From contig JAMPXB010000027.1 in NCBI GenBank assembly GCA_023701435.1, forward strand, positions 1 through 46,102: a stretch of 46,102 bases of DNA, given 5' to 3'. A model generated the notes under the pieces. It had not been told where the DNA came from. It saw only the letters and a program-made list of their open reading frames with translations, and searched no databases. Of this stretch, positions 1 to 7,022 are shown piece by piece; the first letter of the stretch is position 1; each line of letters opens with the position of its first letter. A program made the position numbers and the translations under genes. The DNA comes from Bacteriovoracaceae bacterium. Lineage in GTDB: Bacteria > Bdellovibrionota > Bacteriovoracia > Bacteriovoracales > Bacteriovoracaceae.

Positions 1-129
1 TGTACTGTTCACCCACGTCACATCAAAATCGGTAAGACTTTCATCAAGAAATTCTACAAGACTGTTGATGGTGTTCTAGTTGCTAAGTACCGTGGTCTGG
101 TAACTGTTTCTAACAACCGTTGTTTCGTA
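1..129 (+). repeat. 129-nt perfect direct repeat, copy 1
   Basis: Bases 1-129 are identical to 379-507. The repeat is coding in both copies and covers the C-terminal half of two tandem small secreted proteins. Because the window begins inside it, the full repeat may be longer. Identity at silent positions points to recent duplication or gene conversion. Confidence 0.95.
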
Positions 130-141
130 TCTAACCACTAA
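1..141 (+). CDS. small secreted protein, 3' end only (tandem paralogue)
   Basis: This is the last 46 codons and TAA stop of a gene whose start lies outside the window. It reads in frame from base 1 (Cys-Thr-Val-His-Pro...) and ends ...Val-Ser-Asn-His. Except for the last few residues it is identical to the C-terminal part of the next gene at 184-519, and its first 129 bases match that gene base for base. It carries both conserved cysteines of the family, 39 residues apart. The short gap to the next start (42 nt) and the shared direction suggest a tandem array in one transcript. The function is unknown; by analogy with its neighbour it is probably exported to the periplasm. Confidence 0.85.
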   Translation, partial: CTVHPRHIKIGKTFIKKFYKTVDGVLVAKYRGLVTVSNNRCFVSNH

Positions 142-183
142 TATTAAAAACGAATTTAACTTAATAAATAATTGGAGAATAAA

Positions 184-519
184 ATGAAAACTATCGTACT
201 TATCGCTCTTCTTGCTCTTTCTGCTACTAGCTTTGCTGCTGGTTATGAAACTAACAGCTTCGGAAAATACTTCTGGGGTTCATCTGAAGAAGAAGTTGTT
301 TCTATGATCGAAGCTGCTCTTCCAACAATCAAAGCTGGCGAAGACAAAGAACTTTCTCAGTCTATGAAATTCCAGAACTGTACTGTTCACCCACGTCACA
401 TCAAAATCGGTAAGACTTTCATCAAGAAATTCTACAAGACTGTTGATGGTGTTCTAGTTGCTAAGTACCGTGGTCTGGTAACTGTTTCTAACAACCGTTG
501 TTTCGTAACTTACCACTAG
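184..519 (+). CDS. small secreted two-cysteine protein (111 aa)
   Basis: I do not recognise the function. The start at ATG 184 is chosen over an upstream in-frame TTG at 172 because GGAG (174-177) sits just before it and because it gives a clean signal peptide: Lys, then a Leu/Ala-rich core, then a cut near Ser-Phe-Ala-Ala (residues 15-19). The mature protein of about 92 residues is basic, with cysteines at 66 and 106 that could form one disulfide in the periplasm. Codon choice is strongly biased (GCT, CTT, AAC, GTT), which suggests high expression. It is a near-twin of the truncated gene before it, and it aligns without gaps to the protein at 1422-1811 over the region around both cysteines. 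A strong terminator follows. Confidence 0.85.
   Translation: MKTIVLIALLALSATSFAAGYETNSFGKYFWGSSEEEVVSMIEAALPTIKAGEDKELSQSMKFQNCTVHPRHIKIGKTFIKKFYKTVDGVLVAKYRGLVTVSNNRCFVTYH
379..507 (+). repeat. 129-nt perfect direct repeat, copy 2
   Basis: This is the second copy of the repeat at 1-129, inside the small secreted protein gene 184-519. The two copies diverge only in the last few codons before the stop, then share a short ccacta/tattaaa patch around the stop codon. Confidence 0.95.
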
Positions 520-536
520 TATTAAATTAGTTAGCG

Positions 537-565
537 AAAGGGTCCTCTTCGGAGGACCCTTTGTA
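537..565 (+). terminator. rho-independent-type terminator with UUCG loop
   Basis: An 11-bp perfect stem (AAAGGGTCCTC at 537-547 with its complement at 552-562) is closed by a TTCG tetraloop. It lies 17 nt after the stop of the small secreted protein gene. The stem ends in TTT and the following bases are TGTATG, so the U tract is short but the hairpin is very stable. Confidence 0.85.
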
Positions 566-582
566 TGCTGAGATGATAAATT

Positions 583-1425
583 ATGAAGCAAGAACATCTC
601 CCAAATATCACTGAATATCTGAACTACCGTCAGTTTCTTCAGGATTTTTACCTTTCTAAAAAGAAGGGTAATGCTTCGTACTCCTATCGTGTTTTTATTA
701 ATAAAGGCGACCTTAGTTCTCCGTCACATTTAAAAATGGTCATTGATGGAAGCCGCAATTTAACTCTTAATACAATTCCTAAATATATAACTGCCATCGG
801 ATTTAAAAAGAAGATGGAGTCTCAGTTTTTCGAACTTCTGGTTCATTATAATCAGGAAGAAAATGCTGATCAGAAAATAAAATATTTCAATGAGATCATG
901 GCCCTAAAGCGTAAGCAGGGCCTTTCGACATTGGAAAAGCACCAATTTGATCTCCTGGCCCATTGGTTTCATGTGGCCATTTATGTCTTGATAGACCTTG
1001 ATAATTTTAAAGTTGATTTAGACTGGATTGCAGAGCGACTAAGAAAGAAAGTCTCATCCCGACAGGTTCGTGAAGCCCTGGATTCTCTGGAAACAATAGG
1101 TCTTATTGAAAAAGATGAGGTTAAAGGTTACCGCCAAGTCTCTGGCGCCTTGTCCACTGCCGACGATCTCCGACATTTAAGTGTGCATAGCTACCATAAA
1201 GACATGATTGAGCTGGCCTTGGATTCCTTATCGAATGATCCCAGTGAAGTGCGTGAATTTAACGGTGTGACCCTAAAAATCAGCAAAGACAAGCTGCCAC
1301 TTTTAAAAGAGAAAATTCGGAATTTTAGACGTGAAATAAATGAACTAACCAGTAATATGGATGGACTTGATCAAGTCTATCAGTTAAATGTTCAGCTGTT
1401 TCCGCTGACAGAGGTAAAACAATGA
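583..1425 (+). CDS. TIGR02147 family regulator-like protein
   Basis: A 280-residue protein of the TIGR02147 family, expanded in Fibrobacter and Bdellovibrio-type bacteria, with a C-terminal DUF4423-type region. The N-terminal part has the family pattern: an early Asn-Tyr-Arg-x-Phe-Leu-x-Asp-Phe-Tyr stretch (about residues 14-23), a Ser-Pro-Ser-His-Leu-Lys motif near 46, then helical repeats. The middle has a winged-helix look (Trp-Ile-Ala-Glu-Arg-Leu, then Val-Arg-Glu-Ala-Leu-x-x-Leu). No enzyme motif or membrane segment is visible, so a cytoplasmic DNA-binding role is inferred. Its stop overlaps the start of the next small secreted protein gene (ATGA). The gene sits between members of one secreted-protein family, so it may control them. 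Confidence 0.8.
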   Translation: MKQEHLPNITEYLNYRQFLQDFYLSKKKGNASYSYRVFINKGDLSSPSHLKMVIDGSRNLTLNTIPKYITAIGFKKKMESQFFELLVHYNQEENADQKIKYFNEIMALKRKQGLSTLEKHQFDLLAHWFHVAIYVLIDLDNFKVDLDWIAERLRKKVSSRQVREALDSLETIGLIEKDEVKGYRQVSGALSTADDLRHLSVHSYHKDMIELALDSLSNDPSEVREFNGVTLKISKDKLPLLKEKIRNFRREINELTSNMDGLDQVYQLNVQLFPLTEVKQ

Positions 1426-1811
1426 AAAATTTGACCCTTATTCTGATGACTGTCCTATCCCTTAACTGCTGGAGCGGTGGCGGGGTAGATGTTGGAAACC
1501 ATAGCCCAAAAAGCTTCAAGGGAAGTTTTGTGATTCCGGATTTCAAGTCCGAGGAGTCCATGGTCGCTCACGTGCAAAGCTTACTGCCAAAGATTGAAAC
1601 AGGTTCTTTAAAAGAGGTTAATAACCTGATTTTAGCGGCCAGGTGTTCTTCTTCAGACATCAAGTTTGACTCTCTAGAGGTCGTCACGTCTTATAGTGTG
1701 AATGAAAAAATTCTGCGCCTGGAAAAAGAATTTACTGCTTTGGTGACTGTTGAGCTTCAGGGCTGCAAAAGGCCTGGATTCTTGCCTTACTACGACCACT
1801 TTGAATTTTAG
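1422..1811 (+). CDS. small secreted protein, divergent member of the two-cysteine family (129 aa)
   Basis: Translationally coupled to the TIGR02147 gene through a 4-nt ATGA overlap. It has a signal-peptide-like N-terminus (Leu-rich core, residues 3-15). A cysteine at 16 could mark a lipoprotein, but the Leu-Asn before it is a poor lipobox. From residue 43 it aligns without gaps to the protein at 184-519: Ser-Glu-Glu, Leu-Leu-Pro-Lys-Ile-x-x-Gly, Cys75, Asp-Ile-Lys-Phe, Leu-Val-Thr-Val, Cys115. The two cysteines are 39 residues apart in both proteins. Shared origin is therefore well supported although overall identity is low. Function unknown; probably periplasmic. Confidence 0.8.
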   Translation: MKNLTLILMTVLSLNCWSGGGVDVGNHSPKSFKGSFVIPDFKSEESMVAHVQSLLPKIETGSLKEVNNLILAARCSSSDIKFDSLEVVTSYSVNEKILRLEKEFTALVTVELQGCKRPGFLPYYDHFEF

Positions 1812-1827
1812 ATAAAACTTTCTTTCT

Positions 1828-1869
1828 ATTGTTAAGCCCATTGGTGCGGTGCGCTAATGGCTTAACAAT
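1828..1869 (+). terminator. terminator-like hairpin after the regulator/secreted-protein pair
   Basis: ATTGTTAAGCCCATT (1828-1842) pairs with AATGGCTTAACAAT (1856-1869), with one bulged C and a 13-nt loop. It follows the stop at 1811 and lies between that gene and the convergent tRNA-Leu, so it could stop transcripts from either side. The downstream TTTCCCATTT is only a weak U tract. Confidence 0.5.
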
Positions 1870-1928
1870 TTCCCATTTAAATTTGTTCAATCGTTTGATT
1901 TCACTGTAAAATTAATCAGAACTAAGAT

Positions 1929-2015
1929 TGGTGCCCAAGACGAGACTCGAACTCGTACGGATTATTCATCCGAGGGATTTTAAATCCCTTGTGTCTACCA
2001 TTCCACCACCCGGGC
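1929..2015 (-). tRNA. tRNA-Leu (anticodon UAA)
   Basis: Read on the minus strand this is an 87-nt class II tRNA including an encoded CCA end. The acceptor GCCCGGG pairs with CTTGGGC through two G-U pairs. The anticodon stem AGGGA/TCCCT holds the loop TTTAAAA, giving anticodon TAA for UUA/UUG leucine codons. The long variable arm (CGGATGAATAATCCG) is typical of leucine tRNAs. The T arm has GAGTTCGAGTCTC, containing the GTTCGA core. Confidence 0.95.
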
Positions 2016-2041
2016 CTGTAGAAAAGTAGAGTAATGATGTT

Positions 2042-3535
2042 ATGTTATTGAGATTATGTCAATTGAAAAGCCGGCCTTTACATCTGATATTGCTTATTAC
2101 TTTAAGTTCCTGCTCGGTGTTCAAAAGTCCTGAACCTAATGGATCAGAGCTTCTCACATCTTTCCCTAACCAGTGGTATTCCAAAAATCACAAGCATGCC
2201 CTGATAGGGACGGATGGCAGTCCTGTGCCTCACATGCTTTTTGATACCCAACCTGAGTTTCGCTCTGAGAACAGAGTGGTAAATGTCGTTATTGGAACTC
2301 CGGAGAATTCACAGCACGCCTACAGTATTGACCTTTATTCCGGTCAAAGGCACTACACTCATACCTACTGTAAACAAAAAGACGTTTGGAGTTCTTATAC
2401 CGGAACAATTCATCGGCCGGTTTTTTCCATTGGATATCTTCCCAGGGCCTTGGATCAGTTAGGGGAGCCGCAGAAAGTAATCGTTTGGTCCAGCTCAAAA
2501 GATTATCACCAGACGGCAGTTCATAACTACCGTCATGTAAAGCTGGTGGGGGCTTTTGTAGAACAACTTTGTCAGGAAGGAAACTGCTTAGGAAAGAGCA
2601 ACTGGCTGTCACGGTTGGTGTTTATTGGGGTGGATGCCGAAGATCCGCAACTGGCAAAAATCAGTAACACTACAGAATTTAAAAAATTATTTGATTGGAA
2701 TACCTCTAAGGCCTACCTGGAAAATATTGACGGCAGAAATGCCATTGGTGACGGAACCTATCCGGCCGTAAGGGTTAGTCAGCTAATTGAGTTTGATGAT
2801 GCTTTTGATTTTTTTAAAAAACGCTCAATCTTTTTAACAGACGAAAAACTGGAAAAAATCCGCAAGGGATGCCACGCTCTTTATGATGCCCTCTGGGATG
2901 ATGTGGGAAGAGTCCGACCAGAAGACATAGCGGCAATAACCAATGAAGAGCTGGCTAAAAAAACTAACATCATTAAAGATCTTAGGAAAAAGAATTTGCC
3001 GGTGGGCTTCGCTGCCCGACTGCAAACATTTACTAAAAAGTATTATCAGGAAGTTTCTACCTGCGAGAAGTTTATTTATCACGGTAATATAAATCGTGAT
3101 CCTGAGTCTTTCTGGTTTCTGAGCTATATGGGCATCTATTTTCGGCTCCACCGGGAAGGGTATTATTTTGACTGTAGCCACGGTACCTGGATGAGAAATG
3201 TCCTGAATGATCAGGGCGAACGGGTCTATGATTTAAAGAAAGGGATTAGTCAGTGTAATGAAAAGATGATTGATCAGGCGATGGATTATCTGCCGAACTT
3301 TCTGGCCGGACTCAAAGGTGAGGCGGAATATTTTCGATTCATCGATTATGATAATCAGACCCATGGGGCCCATAGTAAACTGTATTCATGGATCAAGGTC
3401 AAATCTTTGAGAATGGCATGCAGTGAAGATCCCAATAAGAAGCTCAAAAAAGAGCTAAACCTCTTTCCTGAAGATATTAAATGGAAAGTGCGAAACGTAA
3501 AAGACACCGCTCCTGATTCAAAGTTGATTTATTAA
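2042..3535 (+). CDS. putative lipoprotein of unknown function (497 aa)
   Basis: I do not recognise the family. The N-terminus has a hydrophobic core followed by Leu-Ser-Ser-Cys (Cys24), a plausible lipobox, so the protein is probably lipid-anchored in the envelope. The rest is soluble, rich in Tyr, His, Asp and Lys, with about ten scattered cysteines (for example Cys-Gln-Glu-Gly-Asn-Cys near 180) that may form disulfides. No repeats or known catalytic motif can be seen. Its stop overlaps the start of the next gene by one base (TAATG). This makes it the first gene of the run containing the NuoB-like, NuoCD-like, ferredoxin and desaturase genes. Whether it works with them is unknown. It could also be only a co-transcribed neighbour. 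Confidence 0.75.
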   Translation: MLLRLCQLKSRPLHLILLITLSSCSVFKSPEPNGSELLTSFPNQWYSKNHKHALIGTDGSPVPHMLFDTQPEFRSENRVVNVVIGTPENSQHAYSIDLYSGQRHYTHTYCKQKDVWSSYTGTIHRPVFSIGYLPRALDQLGEPQKVIVWSSSKDYHQTAVHNYRHVKLVGAFVEQLCQEGNCLGKSNWLSRLVFIGVDAEDPQLAKISNTTEFKKLFDWNTSKAYLENIDGRNAIGDGTYPAVRVSQLIEFDDAFDFFKKRSIFLTDEKLEKIRKGCHALYDALWDDVGRVRPEDIAAITNEELAKKTNIIKDLRKKNLPVGFAARLQTFTKKYYQEVSTCEKFIYHGNINRDPESFWFLSYMGIYFRLHREGYYFDCSHGTWMRNVLNDQGERVYDLKKGISQCNEKMIDQAMDYLPNFLAGLKGEAEYFRFIDYDNQTHGAHSKLYSWIKVKSLRMACSEDPNKKLKKELNLFPEDIKWKVRNVKDTAPDSKLIY

Positions 3536-3927
3536 TGAAAGAAAAAACACAGCCGCTTAAAATATACAATGTCTCTCATCCCTTTCTGGGAACGGAAAGC
3601 TTCTCTCTTTTGGGAGACAAATATCTTCATGCCCTGCCTTTTAAGGTGGAATATGTCGATGCAATAGATGCCGCTGATGTCATTGTCTGGGACGGAATTA
3701 TGACTCCCAAGAATCATGATTTAATTCAGGTCATTTTAGAAGAGATGAAAAGGTCTAAGGTTCTTCTTTTATTCAATGACTCGATGACTTTACTTAAATA
3801 TCATCCGCTGGTGAAATTGTTTGATCCTACAAATTTAAATTATGTTGAAATAACCGGATGGAGCCTTCTGCCGGAAGAGATTCTTCAGGCGCTGGAACTT
3901 TGTCATCAAAAGTTGCGAAATGTTTAA
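3535..3927 (+). CDS. NuoB/HycG-like small subunit lacking all cluster cysteines (130 aa)
   Basis: Several segments match the order of the 20-kDa subunit of complex I and group 4 hydrogenases: Ala-Asp-Val-Ile-Val-Trp-Asp-Gly-Ile-Met-Thr (about residues 46-56) corresponds to the ADxMxVxGTxT motif. Gly-Trp-Ser-Leu-Leu-Pro-Glu-Glu-Ile-Leu (about 107-116) corresponds to the GCPPxPEAxL motif. The cysteines that hold cluster N2 in the family are absent at each corresponding place: the N-terminal CC motif, the mid Gly-x-Cys and the late Gly-Cys-Pro. The only Cys is near the C-terminus (Cys123). The protein is also shorter than usual (about 160-220). It overlaps the NuoCD-like gene by 8 nt. The homology is inferred by eye; if right, this subunit is structural and cannot carry electrons itself. 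Confidence 0.6.
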   Translation: MKEKTQPLKIYNVSHPFLGTESFSLLGDKYLHALPFKVEYVDAIDAADVIVWDGIMTPKNHDLIQVILEEMKRSKVLLLFNDSMTLLKYHPLVKLFDPTNLNYVEITGWSLLPEEILQALELCHQKLRNV

Positions 3928-5554
3928 CTGGAAAGAATTTGATAAAGCAAAAGAGATTTTAGGCCACATGGGCGGTAGTCGCTATCGTGACAGTTGGGGC
4001 CAGCATCATCTTAGGGTAAGGCCGATTGATCTTTTAGACTGGATAAAATTTCTAAAAGAAGACCTGGATTATCTTACGATGACTGAAATAGCTTCCCTGG
4101 ATCATGGTGCAGCGGCGCCGTTTCGTTTTGAGATTGTGTATCATTTGCTTAATATGGGCACCCATCAACGCCTAAATCTTCACTTAATAGTTGATAGCGG
4201 AGAAAAAATTCCATCCGTGGCGGAATATTATCCTCATGCTGAGTGGATGGAAAGGGAACAAGCAGAGATGCTTGATCTGAACTTTGAACGCAAACAGGCC
4301 CCTTTGATATTGCCTGTCGGTCAGTTGAATTTTCCACTCCGCAAAGATGCTCAGTTTAAAGAATGGCCTGTCACTGAAGCTTCAAAGCTTCCACTCTTAA
4401 GATTTAATCCGAATAAATCGGAAGCCCCATACCCGGAAGAAAGTTATCAGTGGAAAAGATTTGATCTCACTTCACCTGAAACCATGGGCAACTTTGAGTG
4501 GCTGGTTTGTTTTGATCCCGTGAAAGTGGTGGACTCCAAAGTCCAAATCGGATTTCATCATCAAGGGCTGGAGCTTCTCCTCCAGAACAAAGATATTCTT
4601 CAGATCCTCCAGCTTGCTGATAAGGTCACCCTCAGTGCAGCACCTCATTATTCGGTAGCATGGACCAAGACCATAGAGGATATGTACCGGATCAAAATTC
4701 CTGAAAGAGCACAGGCCTTAAGAATTGTCTTTCTGGAGCTGAGCCGAATTGCCGATCACTTGACGGTGCTACAATCCATTTGTTTTCATGCTGATCTGGG
4801 CGAGTATCGCTTTTTGCTAAATGCCCGTGAAAAAGTATATGAGCTTTTTGAAAAATATTCAGGCTTCAGGCATGGACTTGGTATTGCAAAAATCGGGGGC
4901 GTCCAGGACGATCTTCCCCCAGGGTGGATCATTGAGTATCAAACTGTTGCCGAAGTACTGTCAAAAAAATTGAATCTTATTCATAAGTCATTAATCGGGC
5001 AGGAAAAATTCCGCAAACTTTTGGGTGGAGAATCTGTCAATGCTCAGTCGGTGCTTCAAGGTGGAGTCAGCGGTCCTGCGATGAGGGCGGCGGGGCTAAA
5101 TTTTGACCTGAGAAAATCTCAACCTTTTTATTTTTATCAGGATATTGATTTCGATATTCCTGTTGGTATTCATGGAACTGGATATGATCGCTATCTTATT
5201 CGCTTGGAAGAAATCTTTCAAAGTTTAAGGATCATTACTCAAGTAATCGACAACCTCCCCCTCGGAAAAGTGGTCGATGAGGCTTTCGATCAAAACTACC
5301 TTGAGTTAACGGCATTTTTTAAGAGACTAGAAACACCAAAAGAATGGCACTATAGTGCATTGGAAACTCCTTCAGGAGAGGGGGGCTTTCTCGTGCAACT
5401 TGAGAGTCAATTAAAACCATCCAGGATAAAGATTAAGACTCCGAGTTTTGTCATGGCCGAAGCGTTGCCAATATTTGTTAAAGGCCTACGAGAAGAGCAA
5501 TTAAAAATCTGTCTTGCAAGTCTTGGATTGTCGCGCTGGGAGATTGATCGCTAA
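3920..5554 (+). CDS. NuoC-NuoD (hydrogenase-3 large-subunit-like) fusion protein
   Basis: A 544-residue fusion. Residues 1-135 resemble the 30-kDa NuoC domain, including Trp109-Met-Glu-Arg-Glu followed by a Leu-Asp-Leu-Asn-Phe stretch. Residues 180-544 resemble the NuoD/HycE large subunit, with Phe-His-His-Gln-Gly-Leu-Glu-Leu near 212 and a C-terminal Pro-Ser-Phe...Ala-Leu-Pro...Leu-Lys-x-x-Leu...Glu-Ile-Asp-Arg end. The nickel-binding motifs of true hydrogenases (Arg-Ile-Cys-Gly-x-Cys and the C-terminal Asp-Pro-Cys-x-x-Cys) are missing; the first position reads Lys-Val-Thr-Leu-Ser-Ala (235-240). The quinone-site His-Pro motif of NuoD is also not conserved (Leu-Thr-Ser-Pro). It overlaps the genes on both sides (8 nt and 1 nt). 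It is therefore neither a standard complex I subunit nor an active NiFe hydrogenase. Confidence 0.8.
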   Translation: MFNWKEFDKAKEILGHMGGSRYRDSWGQHHLRVRPIDLLDWIKFLKEDLDYLTMTEIASLDHGAAAPFRFEIVYHLLNMGTHQRLNLHLIVDSGEKIPSVAEYYPHAEWMEREQAEMLDLNFERKQAPLILPVGQLNFPLRKDAQFKEWPVTEASKLPLLRFNPNKSEAPYPEESYQWKRFDLTSPETMGNFEWLVCFDPVKVVDSKVQIGFHHQGLELLLQNKDILQILQLADKVTLSAAPHYSVAWTKTIEDMYRIKIPERAQALRIVFLELSRIADHLTVLQSICFHADLGEYRFLLNAREKVYELFEKYSGFRHGLGIAKIGGVQDDLPPGWIIEYQTVAEVLSKKLNLIHKSLIGQEKFRKLLGGESVNAQSVLQGGVSGPAMRAAGLNFDLRKSQPFYFYQDIDFDIPVGIHGTGYDRYLIRLEEIFQSLRIITQVIDNLPLGKVVDEAFDQNYLELTAFFKRLETPKEWHYSALETPSGEGGFLVQLESQLKPSRIKIKTPSFVMAEALPIFVKGLREEQLKICLASLGLSRWEIDR

Positions 5555-5931
5555 TGATTTTAAATAAAAAATTTTATACTAAAGTGTCTTACTTCCGCAC
5601 TCTGTGGAATCAACAACAGATCAAAAAGCTTGCTGGAGATAAAGTTTTTAAGGCGTTCAAACTGTTTAAAACAGAGTGGCCAGACAAAGTTTATTTTTAT
5701 TCGCCACGGCTTAAGCGAGTGCCAAAATTTACAGGTGATACCAAGGCCTTATCTCAGTGGAAAGACTCAAAAGTTTGTGAGACACTCTGCCCGACCCAAG
5801 CGATCAAAGTAACAGCATCAGCTTTTATTATAGATGATCGTGGATGTATTGCGTGTGGCCTTTGTGTCGAACTTGCCCCTCCAGGGGTTTTAGAAATGAC
5901 CACGGAACCTCTCTTATTGCATCGGTCTTGA
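5554..5931 (+). CDS. 4Fe-4S ferredoxin-like protein (125 aa)
   Basis: The C-terminal half carries Cys98-x2-Cys101-x2-Cys104 and, upstream, Cys75-x3-Cys79-Pro. These are enough for one [4Fe-4S] cluster in a ferredoxin fold (three clustered Cys plus the Cys-Pro). The usual fourth Cys-Pro after the CxxCxxC motif is Ala108-Pro-Pro, so the second cluster is lost. The N-terminal 70 residues are basic and aromatic with no clear match. The position after the NuoC-NuoD-like gene (TAATG overlap) mirrors the HycF/NuoI-type ferredoxin subunits. It is probably a cytoplasmic electron carrier, the only visible redox cofactor protein in the run before the desaturase. Confidence 0.8.
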   Translation: MILNKKFYTKVSYFRTLWNQQQIKKLAGDKVFKAFKLFKTEWPDKVYFYSPRLKRVPKFTGDTKALSQWKDSKVCETLCPTQAIKVTASAFIIDDRGCIACGLCVELAPPGVLEMTTEPLLLHRS

Positions 5932-5945
5932 TAAGGATTTCAAAA

Positions 5946-7022
5946 ATGTTTAAATTGTTTTCATCTTTTGCCCTGATGTATGGGGCAATGTATCTTGCTG
6001 TAACCAACACAGTAGGCATGGATGGTTTCTTCGGTGAGTTCATAGCCGAACATCCAGTGATTTATCTCAGCCTTTATTTTGTAATGATTTCTCATATCAC
6101 GATCACCGCCATGAGCTTGTCCTTTCACCGTTATCACACCCATAAAGGAGTGGTGATTAATAAGTGGCTGGATATTCCGATGCAAGTCTGGCTGTGGATG
6201 GTGACTTCCATGTCAAAAGTTGATTGGGTATCGGTGCATATTTTCCATCATGCTCATTCGGATCAGGAAAAAGATCCTCACAGTCCTTTGCAAAAAGGTC
6301 TTCTGCATGCTTGCTTTTTTGGAGTGTTTGATTACACCCGAGCTAAGTCATGGCCGGAAGTGGAACGAATTAAGAAAACAATTCCGACCAATAAGATTGA
6401 AGCTTATATGCTCAAAAATTCCTTTACCGGCCCCATCATTATGACTTTCATGATGATTGTTTTGTTCGGACCCATCTGGGGAATGGTGGCAGCTATTCTT
6501 AATTTTATGGTTTCTCCAATCTTTGCCATTGGCGGAGTCAACGCTCTGGCCCACTGGTGGGGATACCGAAATCATGTCACAACTGATAACAGCAGAAACA
6601 TTGGTTATTTGTTTCCACTGAATTTTATCATCTGTGGAGAGCTTGATCACAACAACCATCATGCCCACATGCGCTCGTGCAGTTTCCGCCATCGTTGGTT
6701 TGAATTTGATATCGGCTTCTTTTATTTGAAAATCATGAGCAGTCTGGGTCTGGCCGAATTAAAGAACGTTTATTCCCCGGCAACGATGAGACAGGAATTC
6801 AGCAAAAAATTCCTGGAGCTAATTGAAAAAGACTACCGCTTTAAAAAGCGTTGCGAAGAACTGGCCAGTGAAATGAATCTTAATGCTCATGAGTTAAGAG
6901 AGAGAATTGAAGCTTATTATCGTGGTGAAAAAGTAAAACTGGAGAAATCGGTTCGGATCTTTATGGCAGAAGTTCGCAGAACTTATATCGCGAACCAACG
7001 CTTAAAACTAAGTTACATCTAA
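5946..7022 (+). CDS. fatty-acid desaturase (delta-9 acyl desaturase type)
   Basis: The 358-residue membrane protein has the three histidine clusters of stearoyl-type desaturases: His61-x2-His64-x-His66, His98-x2-His101-His102 and His235-x2-His238-His239, plus Asn-Ala-Leu-Ala-His near 199. These bind a di-iron centre that introduces a double bond into an acyl chain. Hydrophobic segments near 5-20, 38-58 and 160-200 fit the family. The start at ATG 5946 has AAGGA 8 nt upstream. The open frame extends to 5844, but that part overlaps the ferredoxin gene in another frame and is not protein-like. Lying 14 nt after a ferredoxin gene, it may receive electrons from it; that link is inferred. Its end overlaps the convergent aat gene by 4 nt. 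Confidence 0.9.
   Translation: MFKLFSSFALMYGAMYLAVTNTVGMDGFFGEFIAEHPVIYLSLYFVMISHITITAMSLSFHRYHTHKGVVINKWLDIPMQVWLWMVTSMSKVDWVSVHIFHHAHSDQEKDPHSPLQKGLLHACFFGVFDYTRAKSWPEVERIKKTIPTNKIEAYMLKNSFTGPIIMTFMMIVLFGPIWGMVAAILNFMVSPIFAIGGVNALAHWWGYRNHVTTDNSRNIGYLFPLNFIICGELDHNNHHAHMRSCSFRHRWFEFDIGFFYLKIMSSLGLAELKNVYSPATMRQEFSKKFLELIEKDYRFKKRCEELASEMNLNAHELRERIEAYYRGEKVKLEKSVRIFMAEVRRTYIANQRLKLSYI

Noticed and set aside
172..183. TTG start for the small secreted protein
   Set aside because: ATG 184 has the ribosome site directly before it and gives a standard signal peptide; the TTG lies before that site's proper spacing.
2289..3181. Two minus-strand frames within the lipoprotein gene
   Set aside because: No ribosome site, no recognisable protein features, and fully inside a supported gene on the other strand.
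5344..5360. Second sigma-54-like site (TGGCACT...TGC)
   Set aside because: The GG to GC distance is 9, not 10, and it lies inside the NuoCD-like coding region.
3920..5554. Active NiFe hydrogenase large subunit
   Set aside because: The N- and C-terminal cysteine pairs that bind nickel are absent, so only the fold family is claimed.
5844..5945. Upstream extension of the desaturase frame
   Set aside because: It overlaps the ferredoxin gene out of frame, is cysteine/arginine-rich and unlike desaturases, and ATG 5946 has its own ribosome site.
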